From contig CAZEFR010000011.1 of NCBI GenBank assembly GCA_964511555.1, forward strand, positions 1-53,245: a DNA stretch of 53,245 bases. Direction: 5' to 3'. Of this stretch, positions 35,495 to 43,705 are shown piece by piece. The position numbers were made by a program, and so were the translations under genes. Within the stretch, counting starts at the first letter, position 1. Every line of letters starts with the position of its first letter. This DNA comes from CAIZGX01 sp964511555. Lineage in GTDB: Bacteria; Bacteroidota; Bacteroidia; Flavobacteriales_D; Sanyastnellaceae. The notes beneath the pieces were generated by a model. That model saw only the letters and a program-made list of their open reading frames with translations. It had not been told where the DNA came from and made no database searches.

Positions 35495-36382
35495 ATGAAC
35501 TTCCAACAACTCGAATACATTGTCGCTTTGGAGAAGCACAAGAATTTTGTTGCCGCAGCATCGGCTTGTTTTGTAAGTCAGCCAACCCTTTCCATGATGG
35601 TTAAGAAGTTGGAAGAAGAACTTGAAATTGTTATCGTTCGAAGAGGCGCACAACCTTTAGAATTTACCGAAGAGGGAACGTTGTTGTTGAATCAAGCTAA
35701 ACGAATTTTAGCCGAACAACAGATGATGCGTGAGATTTCGAAGGAGATTTCGAAGGGACTCGACGGAGAAATTCGTATTTCTGTTATTCCTTCATTGGCT
35801 TCAACTGTGGTTCCTCATTTCATCAAAAATATTGAAAGTGGAGATCACGATTTGAAAATTAGTATACAGGAACTGCCAACCGAGAAAGCGCTAATAGCCT
35901 TGACGCAAGGTGATATCGATTTGGCGATTTTAGCAACGGAAAGTGATCCTTCCATTTACAAATCACATCCCATCTACGAAGAAGAGTTTGTGGCGTATGT
36001 CTCTCCTTTGGAAAAAATGCCCGCTAGAAAATTCATTCAACCCAAGCACATTGCTTCCGAAAAGTTGTGGTTCCTGTCGGAAGAACATTGTTTTCGCGAA
36101 CAAGCCTTGGAGGTTTGTAGTTTCAAAAAGAAAAATAAAACGAAGATCAGTTACGATGCAGGAAGTATTCAAACGCTCATTCGATTGGTCGATGAAAATG
36201 GTGGAATGACTTTGGTTCCAGCGGCCTCGACACAGTTTTTATCTGCAAAGCAACGCGCCAATGTGCGTGAGTTTGCGCCGCCTGTGCCTATGCGTTTGGT
36301 TCAATTGACAAGCTTGAAAGACTATCCTCGTAAGCGTGTGGTATCTTTTGTTGTCGAAGCCTTAAATCCTTCCGTGAAATGA
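35495..36382 (+). CDS. oxyR: Hydrogen-peroxide-sensing LysR regulator OxyR
   Basis: A 295-residue LysR-type regulator. The helix-turn-helix covers about residues 1-60 (FQQLEYIVALEKHKNFVAAASACFVSQPTLSMMVKKLEEEL). The substrate domain carries SEEHCFREQALEVC, with Cys199 and Cys208, the same numbers and spacing as the redox pair that forms the disulfide in E. coli OxyR. Peroxide sensing is therefore strongly supported. Its stop overlaps the selO start by 4 bases. Neither a catalase nor an ahpC gene is adjacent in the window. Confidence 0.93.
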   Translation: MNFQQLEYIVALEKHKNFVAAASACFVSQPTLSMMVKKLEEELEIVIVRRGAQPLEFTEEGTLLLNQAKRILAEQQMMREISKEISKGLDGEIRISVIPSLASTVVPHFIKNIESGDHDLKISIQELPTEKALIALTQGDIDLAILATESDPSIYKSHPIYEEEFVAYVSPLEKMPARKFIQPKHIASEKLWFLSEEHCFREQALEVCSFKKKNKTKISYDAGSIQTLIRLVDENGGMTLVPAASTQFLSAKQRANVREFAPPVPMRLVQLTSLKDYPRKRVVSFVVEALNPSVK

Positions 36383-37773
36383 AATTAAACTATTCGCAAT
36401 TGCCTTCCGATTTCTATTCGGAAGCTTCGCCGGTGAAATTCGAAAAGGCTAACCTTGTTTTCTGGAATGAAGGGTTTGCTTCTAAATTTCAAAATGGATT
36501 TTCATCGAGCGAATTTCTATCCATGGTTCGTGGAGAGAATTCTTGGATGAAGGAAACTTTAGCTATGGCATACGCTGGGCATCAGTTCGGTCACTTCAAT
36601 AATCTAGGTGACGGAAGAGCAGCCTTGGTAGATGAATGGAAGAATGAAGAAGGTAAGCTTTTCGATGTTCATTTAAAGGGAAGTGGCGAGACCATCTATT
36701 CGCGCAGAGGTGACGGAAGAGCAACGTTGAAGGCTATGCTGCGTGAGGCCATTATGAGCGAAGCTATTCATGCATTGGGCATTCGAACAACAAGAACATT
36801 GGCTGTTGTGGATTCGGGAGATTTCATTCATCGGAATGGTATGGAGAAAGGCGGAATGTTGGCGCGGATGGCTTCGAGTCACTTGCGTGTCGGGACGTTT
36901 GAGTTTGCCCTTGTTCAAGAGGATTTAAATGTGTTGAAAGCATTGGCTGATTATGCCATTGCCCGACATTATCCGCACTTGGCTAGTGCAGAAAATCCGT
37001 ATTTGGAATTGTTGAAGGAAGTTGTTCAGGTGCAGATTGAATTGATTGTGGAATGGATGCGTGTAGGATTTATTCACGGTGTCATGAATACCGATAACAT
37101 GAGTGTTGCTGGAGAGACCATTGATTATGGTCCGTGCGCGTTTGTGAATGTATACAAAGCCAACACTTGTTTCAGTTCCATAGATACTCAGAGAAGATAT
37201 GCTTTTGCCAATCAGCCAGGCATTGCGCAATGGAATTTGTGGGTGTTCGCGAACAGTCTTATGCCATTGATTCATGAAAACGCCAAGGTGGCCAAGGAAA
37301 TGTCCATTGAAGTGATCGATGCTTTTCCAGAACAGTTCGGTAAAGCATATTATGCTATGATGGGAAGAAAATTAGGCGTTGAAATTTCAACTCAGGAAGG
37401 AAGAGAGTGGGTAGAAGAATTGTTGGAGATCATGGAAGAAACACAATCGGATTACACCAACTCATTTTTGTTTTTGGAAGGGAAGGAGGCGGGTGAAGTT
37501 TATTTGTCGACGAGCACACGATTTGAAAATTGGCTTTCGCTAAAAGAGAGTTTTCCTCAAGTTGAAATTGGAAATTCGAATCCAATAGTCATTCCTCGCA
37601 ACGAATGGGTGGAGCGCGTATTGAACGAAGCTGTCGAAAACGACAATTGGAAATTGTTCAACGAATACCAAGAACGACTGCAGCGTCCGTATGAATCATC
37701 ATCCGAAGAAGATATTTTTTCAACCTTCAATCCAAAAAATGATTTGAGTTTTAAAACGTTTTGCGGGACTTAG
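36379..37773 (+). CDS. selO: Protein adenylyltransferase SelO (YdiU)
   Basis: A pseudokinase-fold enzyme that transfers AMP to protein hydroxyl groups in oxidative stress. Motifs include AYAGHQFGHFNNLGDGRA, LKGSGETIYSRRGDGRATL, HGVMNTDNMSV and the metal-binding DYG-type IDYGP (Asp249). Cys264 (KANTCFSSID) and Cys462 in the C-terminal FKTFCGT correspond to the regulatory disulfide cysteines of E. coli SelO. Length 464 is normal. It overlaps oxyR by ATGA and so is made together with the peroxide regulator. Confidence 0.94.
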   Translation: MKLNYSQLPSDFYSEASPVKFEKANLVFWNEGFASKFQNGFSSSEFLSMVRGENSWMKETLAMAYAGHQFGHFNNLGDGRAALVDEWKNEEGKLFDVHLKGSGETIYSRRGDGRATLKAMLREAIMSEAIHALGIRTTRTLAVVDSGDFIHRNGMEKGGMLARMASSHLRVGTFEFALVQEDLNVLKALADYAIARHYPHLASAENPYLELLKEVVQVQIELIVEWMRVGFIHGVMNTDNMSVAGETIDYGPCAFVNVYKANTCFSSIDTQRRYAFANQPGIAQWNLWVFANSLMPLIHENAKVAKEMSIEVIDAFPEQFGKAYYAMMGRKLGVEISTQEGREWVEELLEIMEETQSDYTNSFLFLEGKEAGEVYLSTSTRFENWLSLKESFPQVEIGNSNPIVIPRNEWVERVLNEAVENDNWKLFNEYQERLQRPYESSSEEDIFSTFNPKNDLSFKTFCGT

Positions 37774-37777
37774 AATC

Positions 37778-37808
37778 ATACGTGTGATTATTAAAAATAA
37801 ACACGTAT
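37778..37808 (+). promoter_or_regulatory. Palindromic operator of the toxin-antitoxin operon
   Basis: ATACGTGT (37778-37785) and ACACGTAT (37801-37808) form a perfect 8-bp inverted repeat around a 15-base A/T-rich spacer. The right arm overlaps the first bases of the -7 element at 37806. A bound antitoxin dimer would block the promoter, the usual autoregulation of toxin-antitoxin operons. Confidence 0.65.
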
Positions 37809-37813
37809 ATTTG
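37806..37813 (+). promoter_or_regulatory. -7 promoter element for the toxin-antitoxin operon
   Basis: TATATTTG ends 4 bases before the antitoxin ATG and overlaps the palindromic operator. Confidence 0.6.
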
Positions 37814-37817
37814 ATTC

Positions 37818-38108
37818 ATGAAAAAGCAAAGAAAATCAGAGTCAATTCGTCCGAAACTGACGCTTTCGATAGATTCAGTTATAGTAGAAAAGGCAAAGGA
37901 ATATGCAGAGTTTAAAGGGAAGAGTCTATCTTACCTGGTTGAAGAGTTTTTTCAAGAGTTAGTTAAAGAGCGTGAAGCTAGTTACAACTATGCTGTTTCA
38001 GAATTGGATGAAATTAGGTCTTTAGTTAAAGGGAAAATACCTAAAGGTCTTGACTATAAGGAAGAGATAAAGAAGATAAAATTGCAGAAACTTGAAAGGG
38101 TAAAATAA
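37818..38108 (+). CDS. DUF6364-family antitoxin
   Basis: A 96-residue basic protein. The segment PKLTLSIDSVIVEKAKEYAEFKGKSLSYLVEEFFQEL looks like a ribbon-helix-helix DNA-binding unit as in the DUF6364 family: a short strand, then two helices. The C-terminal half (VKGKIPKGLDYKEEIKKIKLQKLERVK) is charged and could bind the toxin. It precedes the PIN toxin by 3 bases and follows a palindromic operator. The base composition (more A/T) differs somewhat from its neighbours, suggesting lateral gain. Confidence 0.82.
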   Translation: MKKQRKSESIRPKLTLSIDSVIVEKAKEYAEFKGKSLSYLVEEFFQELVKEREASYNYAVSELDEIRSLVKGKIPKGLDYKEEIKKIKLQKLERVK

Positions 38109-38111
38109 ATT

Positions 38112-38546
38112 ATGAGTACTGTGATTTATTTGTTTCTAGATTCAGATGTGCTTATTGACTTTTACGCGGATCGTGATGATTTCTCAAATTCTGCTAGAAA
38201 AATATTCGAACACGCGGAATTACATAAAAGGCATATGCGCTTGATTACCACTCCAGTTGCAATAAGTAATGTGCATTATTTGCTAAAGAAATATTTGAAA
38301 AAGGAATTGCTGTCGAGATGTTTTGATCATTTGATTTCTAATGTAGAGATTATTCCAATGTCAGGTGAAGTAGTTCAGCATGCTTTTGATTTGGGATGGA
38401 GCGACTTTGAAGATGCAATGCAGTATCAAGCATGCGTTGATTATAGAAAGGATACGATAATCATCACGAGAAACGTGAAAGACTATAAAAAGTCAATATT
38501 AAAGGTGATCTCACCAAAAACATTCGTTCGTGATTATTTGAACTAA
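38112..38546 (+). CDS. PIN-domain ribonuclease toxin
   Basis: A 144-residue PIN-fold protein. The acidic metal-binding residues appear in order: FLDSDVLIDFYADRDDF (first Asp), a helix TTPVAISNVHYLL, WSDFEDAMQYQACV (Glu/Asp pair), and IITRNVKDYKKS near the C-terminus. PIN toxins of VapC type cut RNA, often tRNA, when the antitoxin is lost; the target here is unknown. It is cotranscribed with the DUF6364 antitoxin and ends one base before the convergent DUF4197 gene. Confidence 0.87.
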   Translation: MSTVIYLFLDSDVLIDFYADRDDFSNSARKIFEHAELHKRHMRLITTPVAISNVHYLLKKYLKKELLSRCFDHLISNVEIIPMSGEVVQHAFDLGWSDFEDAMQYQACVDYRKDTIIITRNVKDYKKSILKVISPKTFVRDYLN

Positions 38547-39275
38547 CTATCCCCCAAAAACCTTCTTCAATAATTCTGAAGTGCGTGCAATCGGATCTTT
38601 TCGAATCAGTAATTCTTCTTCCGCAACTTTAACGAACAAGCCATCAATGGCGCGTTCGGTAGCGAATTGAACCAAGTCTGGATTTACTTTTTCAATCAAT
38701 GGAATTTTGTTGTAACGTGTGATCACGAACTCCCAATTCTTTGTAGCGCCTACTTTGTCGAGTGATGTTTTAATGATCGGTTTGAACGCTTCAACCAAGG
38801 CAGCGCGCGTTTTCGATTTCAAATATTCTGTCCCCGCGTTTTCTCCACCTTTAACAATGTTTATCGCATCGGTAATGGTCATGTCTGAAATGGCGCGAAT
38901 GAAGATGTCTTTCGCTGCGCTACCGGCATCCTCTGCAGCGCGATTAAGCGATAGAATTACGTCGTCACATTCTTTGTTCAATCCAAGGCTACGCAATTTG
39001 TCTTCAACCTTTTTGGCATCTGGAGGAAAGGGGATTTTAATTTTCGGATTTCCGAAGTAACCGTCGGTTTTAGAAACCAACTCCGTTCCTTTTGTCGCTC
39101 CTTTACTTAACGCTTCTTTCAATGCTTTACCCGCTTCTTCTTCCGTAAATCCAGAGGTAGTTGCCGTCTGTTGAAGCTTTTGCTCGGCTTGTTTCTTCAA
39201 GTCCTTTAGGCTTTGTGCGGAAACGCTAGAAGCAAGCGATAAAATGATTGCTGAAAGTGTAATGACTTTTTTCAT
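38547..39275 (-). CDS. DUF4197 exported protein
   Basis: A 242-residue protein with a signal peptide (ILSLASSVSAQ). The body is helical: ITDAINIVKGGENAGTEYLKSKTRAALVEAFKPIIKTSLDKVGATKNWE and NPDLVQFATERAIDGLFVKVAEEELLIRKDP are typical of DUF4197, an uncharacterised periplasmic family. A TAATTTTA element ends 4 bases before the ATG. It is divergent from the DUF962 gene. Confidence 0.88.
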   Translation of the reverse strand: MKKVITLSAIILSLASSVSAQSLKDLKKQAEQKLQQTATTSGFTEEEAGKALKEALSKGATKGTELVSKTDGYFGNPKIKIPFPPDAKKVEDKLRSLGLNKECDDVILSLNRAAEDAGSAAKDIFIRAISDMTITDAINIVKGGENAGTEYLKSKTRAALVEAFKPIIKTSLDKVGATKNWEFVITRYNKIPLIEKVNPDLVQFATERAIDGLFVKVAEEELLIRKDPIARTSELLKKVFGG

Positions 39276-39279
39276 GTTA

Positions 39280-39287
39280 TAAAATTA
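39280..39287 (-). promoter_or_regulatory. Near-consensus -7 element for DUF4197 gene
   Basis: On the minus strand TAATTTTA (one mismatch) ends 4 bases before the ATG at 39275. Confidence 0.35.
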
Positions 39288-39337
39288 GATGTTTCTTTGA
39301 ACGATTCGTTTGTTTAACAAGAATTCAACCAAAATAT

Positions 39338-39345
39338 TATCTTAG
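39338..39345 (+). promoter_or_regulatory. Near-consensus -7 element for DUF962 gene
   Basis: TATCTTAG (one mismatch) ends 4 bases before the ATG at 39350. Confidence 0.35.
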
Positions 39346-39349
39346 CCAC

Positions 39350-39787
39350 ATGTCGAAACTAGATTCTTTATTAAACGAATACGCAGAGAGTCATCAGAAT
39401 GGATTGAATAAGAAGATTCATTACATCTGCGTTCCGCTCATTTATTTTTCCATTGTTGGAATGCTCTTCGGTTTGAAGTTAGGAGAGTGGAAGGGAATTG
39501 AAATGAGATGGGTCTACCTAATCTTAATGTTGGTAATGGTCTATTACGCTCGTTTGAAATTCCAATTGATGCTGGTCATGCTAGTCTTTAGCTTGATATG
39601 CATTACACTCAACGCCTATATAGAATCGGTGAATGTTGTTCCGATTTTCTATTTCTCTCTAGCGGTATTTGTGCTCGCTTGGATTGGCCAGTTTTACGGG
39701 CACAAAGTAGAAGGTAAAAAACCTTCCTTCCTGAAAGATCTTCAATTTCTTCTCATCGGTCCCGCTTGGATTCTTTGGAAAAGGTAG
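39350..39787 (+). CDS. DUF962 / Mpo1-like membrane protein
   Basis: A 145-residue protein with about four membrane helices. YAESHQNGLNKKIHYICVPLIYFSI near the N-terminus and WIGQFYGHKVEGKKPSFLKDLQFLLIGPAWIL near the C-terminus are the histidine-containing motifs of DUF962. Yeast Mpo1 of this family is an iron-dependent dioxygenase that shortens 2-hydroxy fatty acids; a lipid role here is an inference. It converges with the FTCD gene across a short pyrimidine-repeat region. Confidence 0.87.
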   Translation: MSKLDSLLNEYAESHQNGLNKKIHYICVPLIYFSIVGMLFGLKLGEWKGIEMRWVYLILMLVMVYYARLKFQLMLVMLVFSLICITLNAYIESVNVVPIFYFSLAVFVLAWIGQFYGHKVEGKKPSFLKDLQFLLIGPAWILWKR

Positions 39788-39794
39788 TTGTAGA

Positions 39795-39834
39795 TTTTCT
39801 TCCCTTTTCTTCCCTTCTCTTATCTTTTCTTCCC
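39795..39834 (+). repeat. Tandem 10-bp pyrimidine repeat
   Basis: Four units of 10 bases: TTTTCTTCCC twice, a diverged TTCTCTTATC, and TTTTCTTCCC again. It fills most of the 70-base space between the convergent DUF962 and FTCD stops. Confidence 0.7.
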
Positions 39835-39838
39835 CTAG

Positions 39839-39856
39839 GTCGAAAAATATTTCGAC
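39839..39856 (-). repeat. Perfect hairpin between DUF962 and FTCD
   Basis: GTCGAAA-AATA-TTTCGAC, a perfect 7-bp inverted repeat, begins one base beyond the FTCD stop. No T run follows on the minus strand, so it is not a standard terminator. Confidence 0.55.
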
Positions 39857-39857
39857 T

Positions 39858-41540
39858 CTATAGTTTATTTAGGACCTTCGTGCGCAATTCAGCATCTTTC
39901 GCGTCGGTTAATTGCTCCAACTCGGCAGCTTCGTTTATTAACTTTTCAGTGAACACTTTATCCGAAATTCCTCCTGCGTTAACGCGAACGTTGTAACATG
40001 CGCCAAGCACAGCGGTTCGAATAGCCAATGCGCCAACGCCAGCATCGGTCACTGAATTCGGATTACCCATTTCAATCATGGCTTCACAAACGTCAAATGC
40101 TTTGAATGCAACTCGAGCAGTACGCAATGGAATTTCCATTGCATATTTCGACGCACTTTGAATGGCTTCGGTACGTGCTGCTTTTTCTTCATCGGAATTT
40201 TTTGGTAAACCGAAGGCCTCCATAATTTTGTTGAAAGACTGCGTGTCTTCATCGACCAACCAGTTCAATTCATCTTGAATTTCTTTCGCCTTCACCGCCC
40301 AATTGGAAAACTCTTCCCAACGAGCATCCCATCCGCGTTTGTGTGCGCTAAGGTTGGCAACCATTCCAGCTAATGCAGCACCCAAAGCGCCGCAATAGGC
40401 GCTAACAGATCCTCCACCAGGTGCGGGCGATTCGCTTAACGTTTCATTGGCGAAAGCAGTTAGGCTCATGTCAACCAATTTCTTTCCGCCCCCTAAATTT
40501 TTATCAATGATGAATTCAATAATTTTTTCTTCCGGATTGAAAGGAGCGAGATCGTCGAGTCCCAAAGACTTAACAGCAATCTTGATTTTTTCATTGTCTG
40601 AAATTCCCAATGATCGCTCTTGCTTCTTCAAGAAATAATCAGCCGCATCCAATAAGCTCTTCTTCGGAATCAATCCAACCAATTCGCTTCCCGTCACGCG
40701 AACACCGCGCTCGGCAGCTTTTTTGCATGATTCTTCAAATGCAATATGCACTGGAGTGATGTTGATATTGGTTAAGTTCAACGACAATTGTGCAACGCCA
40801 TATTCTTCAATGTACCAACCGATTCCTTTTACAGATTTCAATGTGCCTGGAATGCGCTTGGGCTCACCGTTTTCATCCAACACAGGCTTTCCACCTTCAT
40901 TCAAAACTCTTCCAGCTTCACGAATGTCGAACGCAATGGCATTGGCACGACGTGTAGAGGTAGTATTTAGATTCACGTTATAGGCCACTAAGAAATCGCG
41001 TGCGCCAATGGTTGTGATTCCAGACTTGCGAACGCTTTCGGTTACTTCATTCGGACCGAAATCGGGTGTCCAATCAGCAGTAGATATTTTCTCAATCGCT
41101 TCATATTCTCCTTTTCTACAATTCGCCAAATTCGCACGAACCTCTTGTTTCGCAGCGGCTTCGTAGAAATATCCGGGTATACCTAATTCTCTTCCAACGC
41201 GCTCTCCCAACTGATGGGCAAACGCTGCGCACTCTTCAAGTGTAACTCCGGCGATGGGAACAAGGGGACAAACATCGGTTGCACCTTGACGTGGATGCTC
41301 GCCTTTGTGTGAACGCATGTCAATGAGTTCTTGTGCCTTCTTCATCAATTGAAATGCGCCTTCGAGCACAGCTTCAGGTTCACCTGCAATGGTAATCACT
41401 GTTCTGTTTGTTGAAGCTCCTGGATCAATATCAAGCAGCATCACTCCTGGCACAGCAGCTGCGGCTTGTGCTATGGTGTTGATTTTCTCTTTGTCTCTTC
41501 CTTCCGAGATATTCGGTACGCATTCAATTATCTTTTTCAT
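39858..41540 (-). CDS. ftcD: Bifunctional glutamate formimidoyltransferase / formimidoyl-THF cyclodeaminase
   Basis: A two-domain folate enzyme of histidine breakdown, 560 residues. The N-terminal part (about 1-325) is the formiminotransferase: MKKIIECVPNISEGRD, DIDPGASTNRTVIT, MRSHKGEHPRQGATDVCPL. The C-terminal part (about 350-560) is the cyclodeaminase: LTAFANETLSESPAPGGGSVSAYCGALGAALAGMVANLS. Together they move the formimino group to tetrahydrofolate and release ammonia. No other hut gene lies in the window. The ATG at 41540 was chosen because a longer frame from 41561 would begin inside the TACCTTTG promoter element. Confidence 0.94.
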   Translation of the reverse strand: MKKIIECVPNISEGRDKEKINTIAQAAAAVPGVMLLDIDPGASTNRTVITIAGEPEAVLEGAFQLMKKAQELIDMRSHKGEHPRQGATDVCPLVPIAGVTLEECAAFAHQLGERVGRELGIPGYFYEAAAKQEVRANLANCRKGEYEAIEKISTADWTPDFGPNEVTESVRKSGITTIGARDFLVAYNVNLNTTSTRRANAIAFDIREAGRVLNEGGKPVLDENGEPKRIPGTLKSVKGIGWYIEEYGVAQLSLNLTNINITPVHIAFEESCKKAAERGVRVTGSELVGLIPKKSLLDAADYFLKKQERSLGISDNEKIKIAVKSLGLDDLAPFNPEEKIIEFIIDKNLGGGKKLVDMSLTAFANETLSESPAPGGGSVSAYCGALGAALAGMVANLSAHKRGWDARWEEFSNWAVKAKEIQDELNWLVDEDTQSFNKIMEAFGLPKNSDEEKAARTEAIQSASKYAMEIPLRTARVAFKAFDVCEAMIEMGNPNSVTDAGVGALAIRTAVLGACYNVRVNAGGISDKVFTEKLINEAAELEQLTDAKDAELRTKVLNKL

Positions 41541-41558
41541 AATGTTGAAGTAAGGGTG

Positions 41559-41566
41559 CAAAGGTA
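41559..41566 (-). promoter_or_regulatory. -7 promoter element for FTCD
   Basis: On the minus strand TACCTTTG matches the consensus and lies 18 bases before the ATG at 41540. Confidence 0.5.
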
Positions 41567-41686
41567 GTTAAGACGGGTAATTTATTACCTGTATTCACCC
41601 CGAAACAATGGTCTATTCGATGAATATTCTTGCTGCGTTGAACATAAAGATTTCGTAACTTCAATCCGGATAAAAAATAGAATGCT

Positions 41687-42367
41687 GTGGGATCGACAAA
41701 AAAAATACTAGATGAAGGTGGAGGACCTTTGAAGCGTCGTGTGCACAATATTAAATCAATTTGGAACAACGAGCTTCACGACGATATTGGGATTGAAAAA
41801 CTCTTGCGTTTGTTTTTGGCATTGACCCAGTTTTTGTTTCTGGGAATATATATTAAGGAATTGTTCGGAAGAAGAAGCTATGCTCATTCCGATTTGGCTA
41901 TTGATATGTTCGTCTTGTTAAAAGCAGCATTGCCCATACTTGTTATTTATTTGGGTTGGCAGGATAATACTTGGATGTTCTACCTGATTGTGTGGTTTTT
42001 AATTGAGACCATGCTCTATGTGCCAACGCTTATTTTTGCCTCTGATTTGTTTTCAAAACCGAGATCATACAGAAGGTCAATGCTTTTGCTTTTAATTAAT
42101 TATCTTGAGATAGTTTTTACATTCGGATTGTTCTATGCAAGAGGAAATTATTTGAATAAGCCCTTTACACATTGGTTTGATCCGATTTATTTTTCTTTTG
42201 TAACCTCTGTTACCATAGGTTTTGGTGAGTATTATCCCGTTGCTCCAATAGGTAAGTTTCTTGTGAGTGCACAATCGCTTTTCTTCCTTATGTTCGTGGT
42301 TCTCTTCATTAATTTCTTTTCAAATAAGGTAGAGAACAAAGGGTATTTTGGCTCTTCGAAATTATGA
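41687..42367 (+). CDS. Ion channel-like membrane protein (potassium-channel filter variant)
   Basis: A 226-residue protein with about five hydrophobic helices. Near the C-terminus the pore-loop sequence FSFVTSVTIGFGEYYPVAPIGKFL, followed by a helix, has the layout of a K+ channel pore. The filter TIGFGE differs from canonical TVGYGD at three positions but keeps the TxGxG core. The start is uncertain: GTG at 41687 is used because the nearby ATG at 41682 is in another frame. It overlaps the next gene by ATGA. Ion selectivity is inferred. Confidence 0.7.
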   Translation: MGSTKKILDEGGGPLKRRVHNIKSIWNNELHDDIGIEKLLRLFLALTQFLFLGIYIKELFGRRSYAHSDLAIDMFVLLKAALPILVIYLGWQDNTWMFYLIVWFLIETMLYVPTLIFASDLFSKPRSYRRSMLLLLINYLEIVFTFGLFYARGNYLNKPFTHWFDPIYFSFVTSVTIGFGEYYPVAPIGKFLVSAQSLFFLMFVVLFINFFSNKVENKGYFGSSKL

Positions 42368-43665
42368 GAAGTCAAATCTATTTTTTCATTTTAGTTGGAA
42401 GTCTAATTATGACGTTGGTTTCGTCATGTGTACGCTCAATTGAAAGAGTTCATTCAACTGAATTGAGAGATTTAGAGCCCGCACTTCAAGGGGTGAGGAA
42501 ATCTTTTCAAGACCGACAGATTAATCACGTTTCAACATGGGAGAATGTTCGGAAGCCAGAATTAATCAATTACTACGAGACTTATGTCTTCGGTAAGCGT
42601 CCTGAATTCAAACCCTCAGTGGCATATTCAATTTTAAGTGTGGACACTTTTTTTGTGAAGGGTGTTCGCATGGAGCACACTGAGATTAAGGCCGATTTTA
42701 AATATCGAGGAAGAAAGCTAACTTCCTATTACTCGCGATTTTTGCCTTTGGGTGTAAAGGATCCTATTGTTTTTGTCGGATTGAGTTTCTTTGGAAACAG
42801 CACTATTGATACACTTTCGACTCTGACACAGTCGAAGCGTTACGTGATGAAGAACGCTGGAGTTAAAACGAAGGGTCATCGTGTTACGGAAGAATCGCGC
42901 GGAACGAAAGCTTATCGTTGGCCGCTGGATTTAATAGTTGGAAGTGAATGTGGATTAATTACAGCGCACTATGCCGATTTCGATCCGGATGTTTACAACG
43001 GTTTCATCGATGGCGTTCACGGTTTGGCGGAGGGAAGAGTTCACATTCGGAAAAGAGATGAGTGGGGAAGTATTTCTGCTTGGGCGTGGGGACTTTCTCA
43101 ATTGCAATCCTACATAGAGCTACAACCCGAAACGCAGAACTCAAAGACTGCTGTAATAGGACATTCGCGATTAGGAAAGGCGGCTTTGTGGGCGGGAATT
43201 ACAGACGAGCGATTCGATATGGTGGTTTCGAACAATTCCGGATGTGCTGGTGCAGCGCAGTTCAAGACCATGCGCGGAGAAGACATAGAAAAAATAACCA
43301 ATCGTTTTCCGTATTGGTTCGCAAGAAACTTTCAGAGCTTCCGAGGAAACGATTCGTTGTTGCTCGTCGATCAAGAATTTATGCTGTCGCTTGTTGCTCC
43401 GCGTCCTCTATATGTTGCCAGCGCCAGCAAAGATTCCTGGGCAGATCCTCAAGGAGAGTATTTGTCATTCTATAAATCGCAAGCGGTATACGGTATGTAT
43501 GATACCCTTTTGGATATTCAATACAAATACCCTGCTCCAGGCGAGCAAGTTTCTCAAGGTAATTTGGCTTATCACCTTCGCGCAGGAGAACATGAGATTT
43601 TGCGGTGGGATTGGGAGAAATATGTCGAATTTGCCAAAAAAGTCTTATCTTTGCCGTCCAATTAA
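42364..43665 (+). CDS. CE15-like glucuronoyl esterase lipoprotein
   Basis: A 433-residue alpha/beta-hydrolase lipoprotein, lipobox LVSSC (Cys22). GHSRLGKAALWAG at about residues 265-277 matches the GxSRxGK nucleophile motif of carbohydrate esterase family 15, with the serine near 267. A late YHLRAGEHEILRWDWEKY supplies the histidine (about 410). CE15 enzymes cut ester links between glucuronic acid in xylan and lignin. The exact substrate is unknown, and no other polysaccharide genes lie beside it. It overlaps the channel gene by 4 bases, an odd pairing. Confidence 0.82.
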   Translation: MRSQIYFFILVGSLIMTLVSSCVRSIERVHSTELRDLEPALQGVRKSFQDRQINHVSTWENVRKPELINYYETYVFGKRPEFKPSVAYSILSVDTFFVKGVRMEHTEIKADFKYRGRKLTSYYSRFLPLGVKDPIVFVGLSFFGNSTIDTLSTLTQSKRYVMKNAGVKTKGHRVTEESRGTKAYRWPLDLIVGSECGLITAHYADFDPDVYNGFIDGVHGLAEGRVHIRKRDEWGSISAWAWGLSQLQSYIELQPETQNSKTAVIGHSRLGKAALWAGITDERFDMVVSNNSGCAGAAQFKTMRGEDIEKITNRFPYWFARNFQSFRGNDSLLLVDQEFMLSLVAPRPLYVASASKDSWADPQGEYLSFYKSQAVYGMYDTLLDIQYKYPAPGEQVSQGNLAYHLRAGEHEILRWDWEKYVEFAKKVLSLPSN

Positions 43666-43705
43666 AAATTGTTAACCGGGTTTCGTACCCACAAAACAAA
43701 AAACT

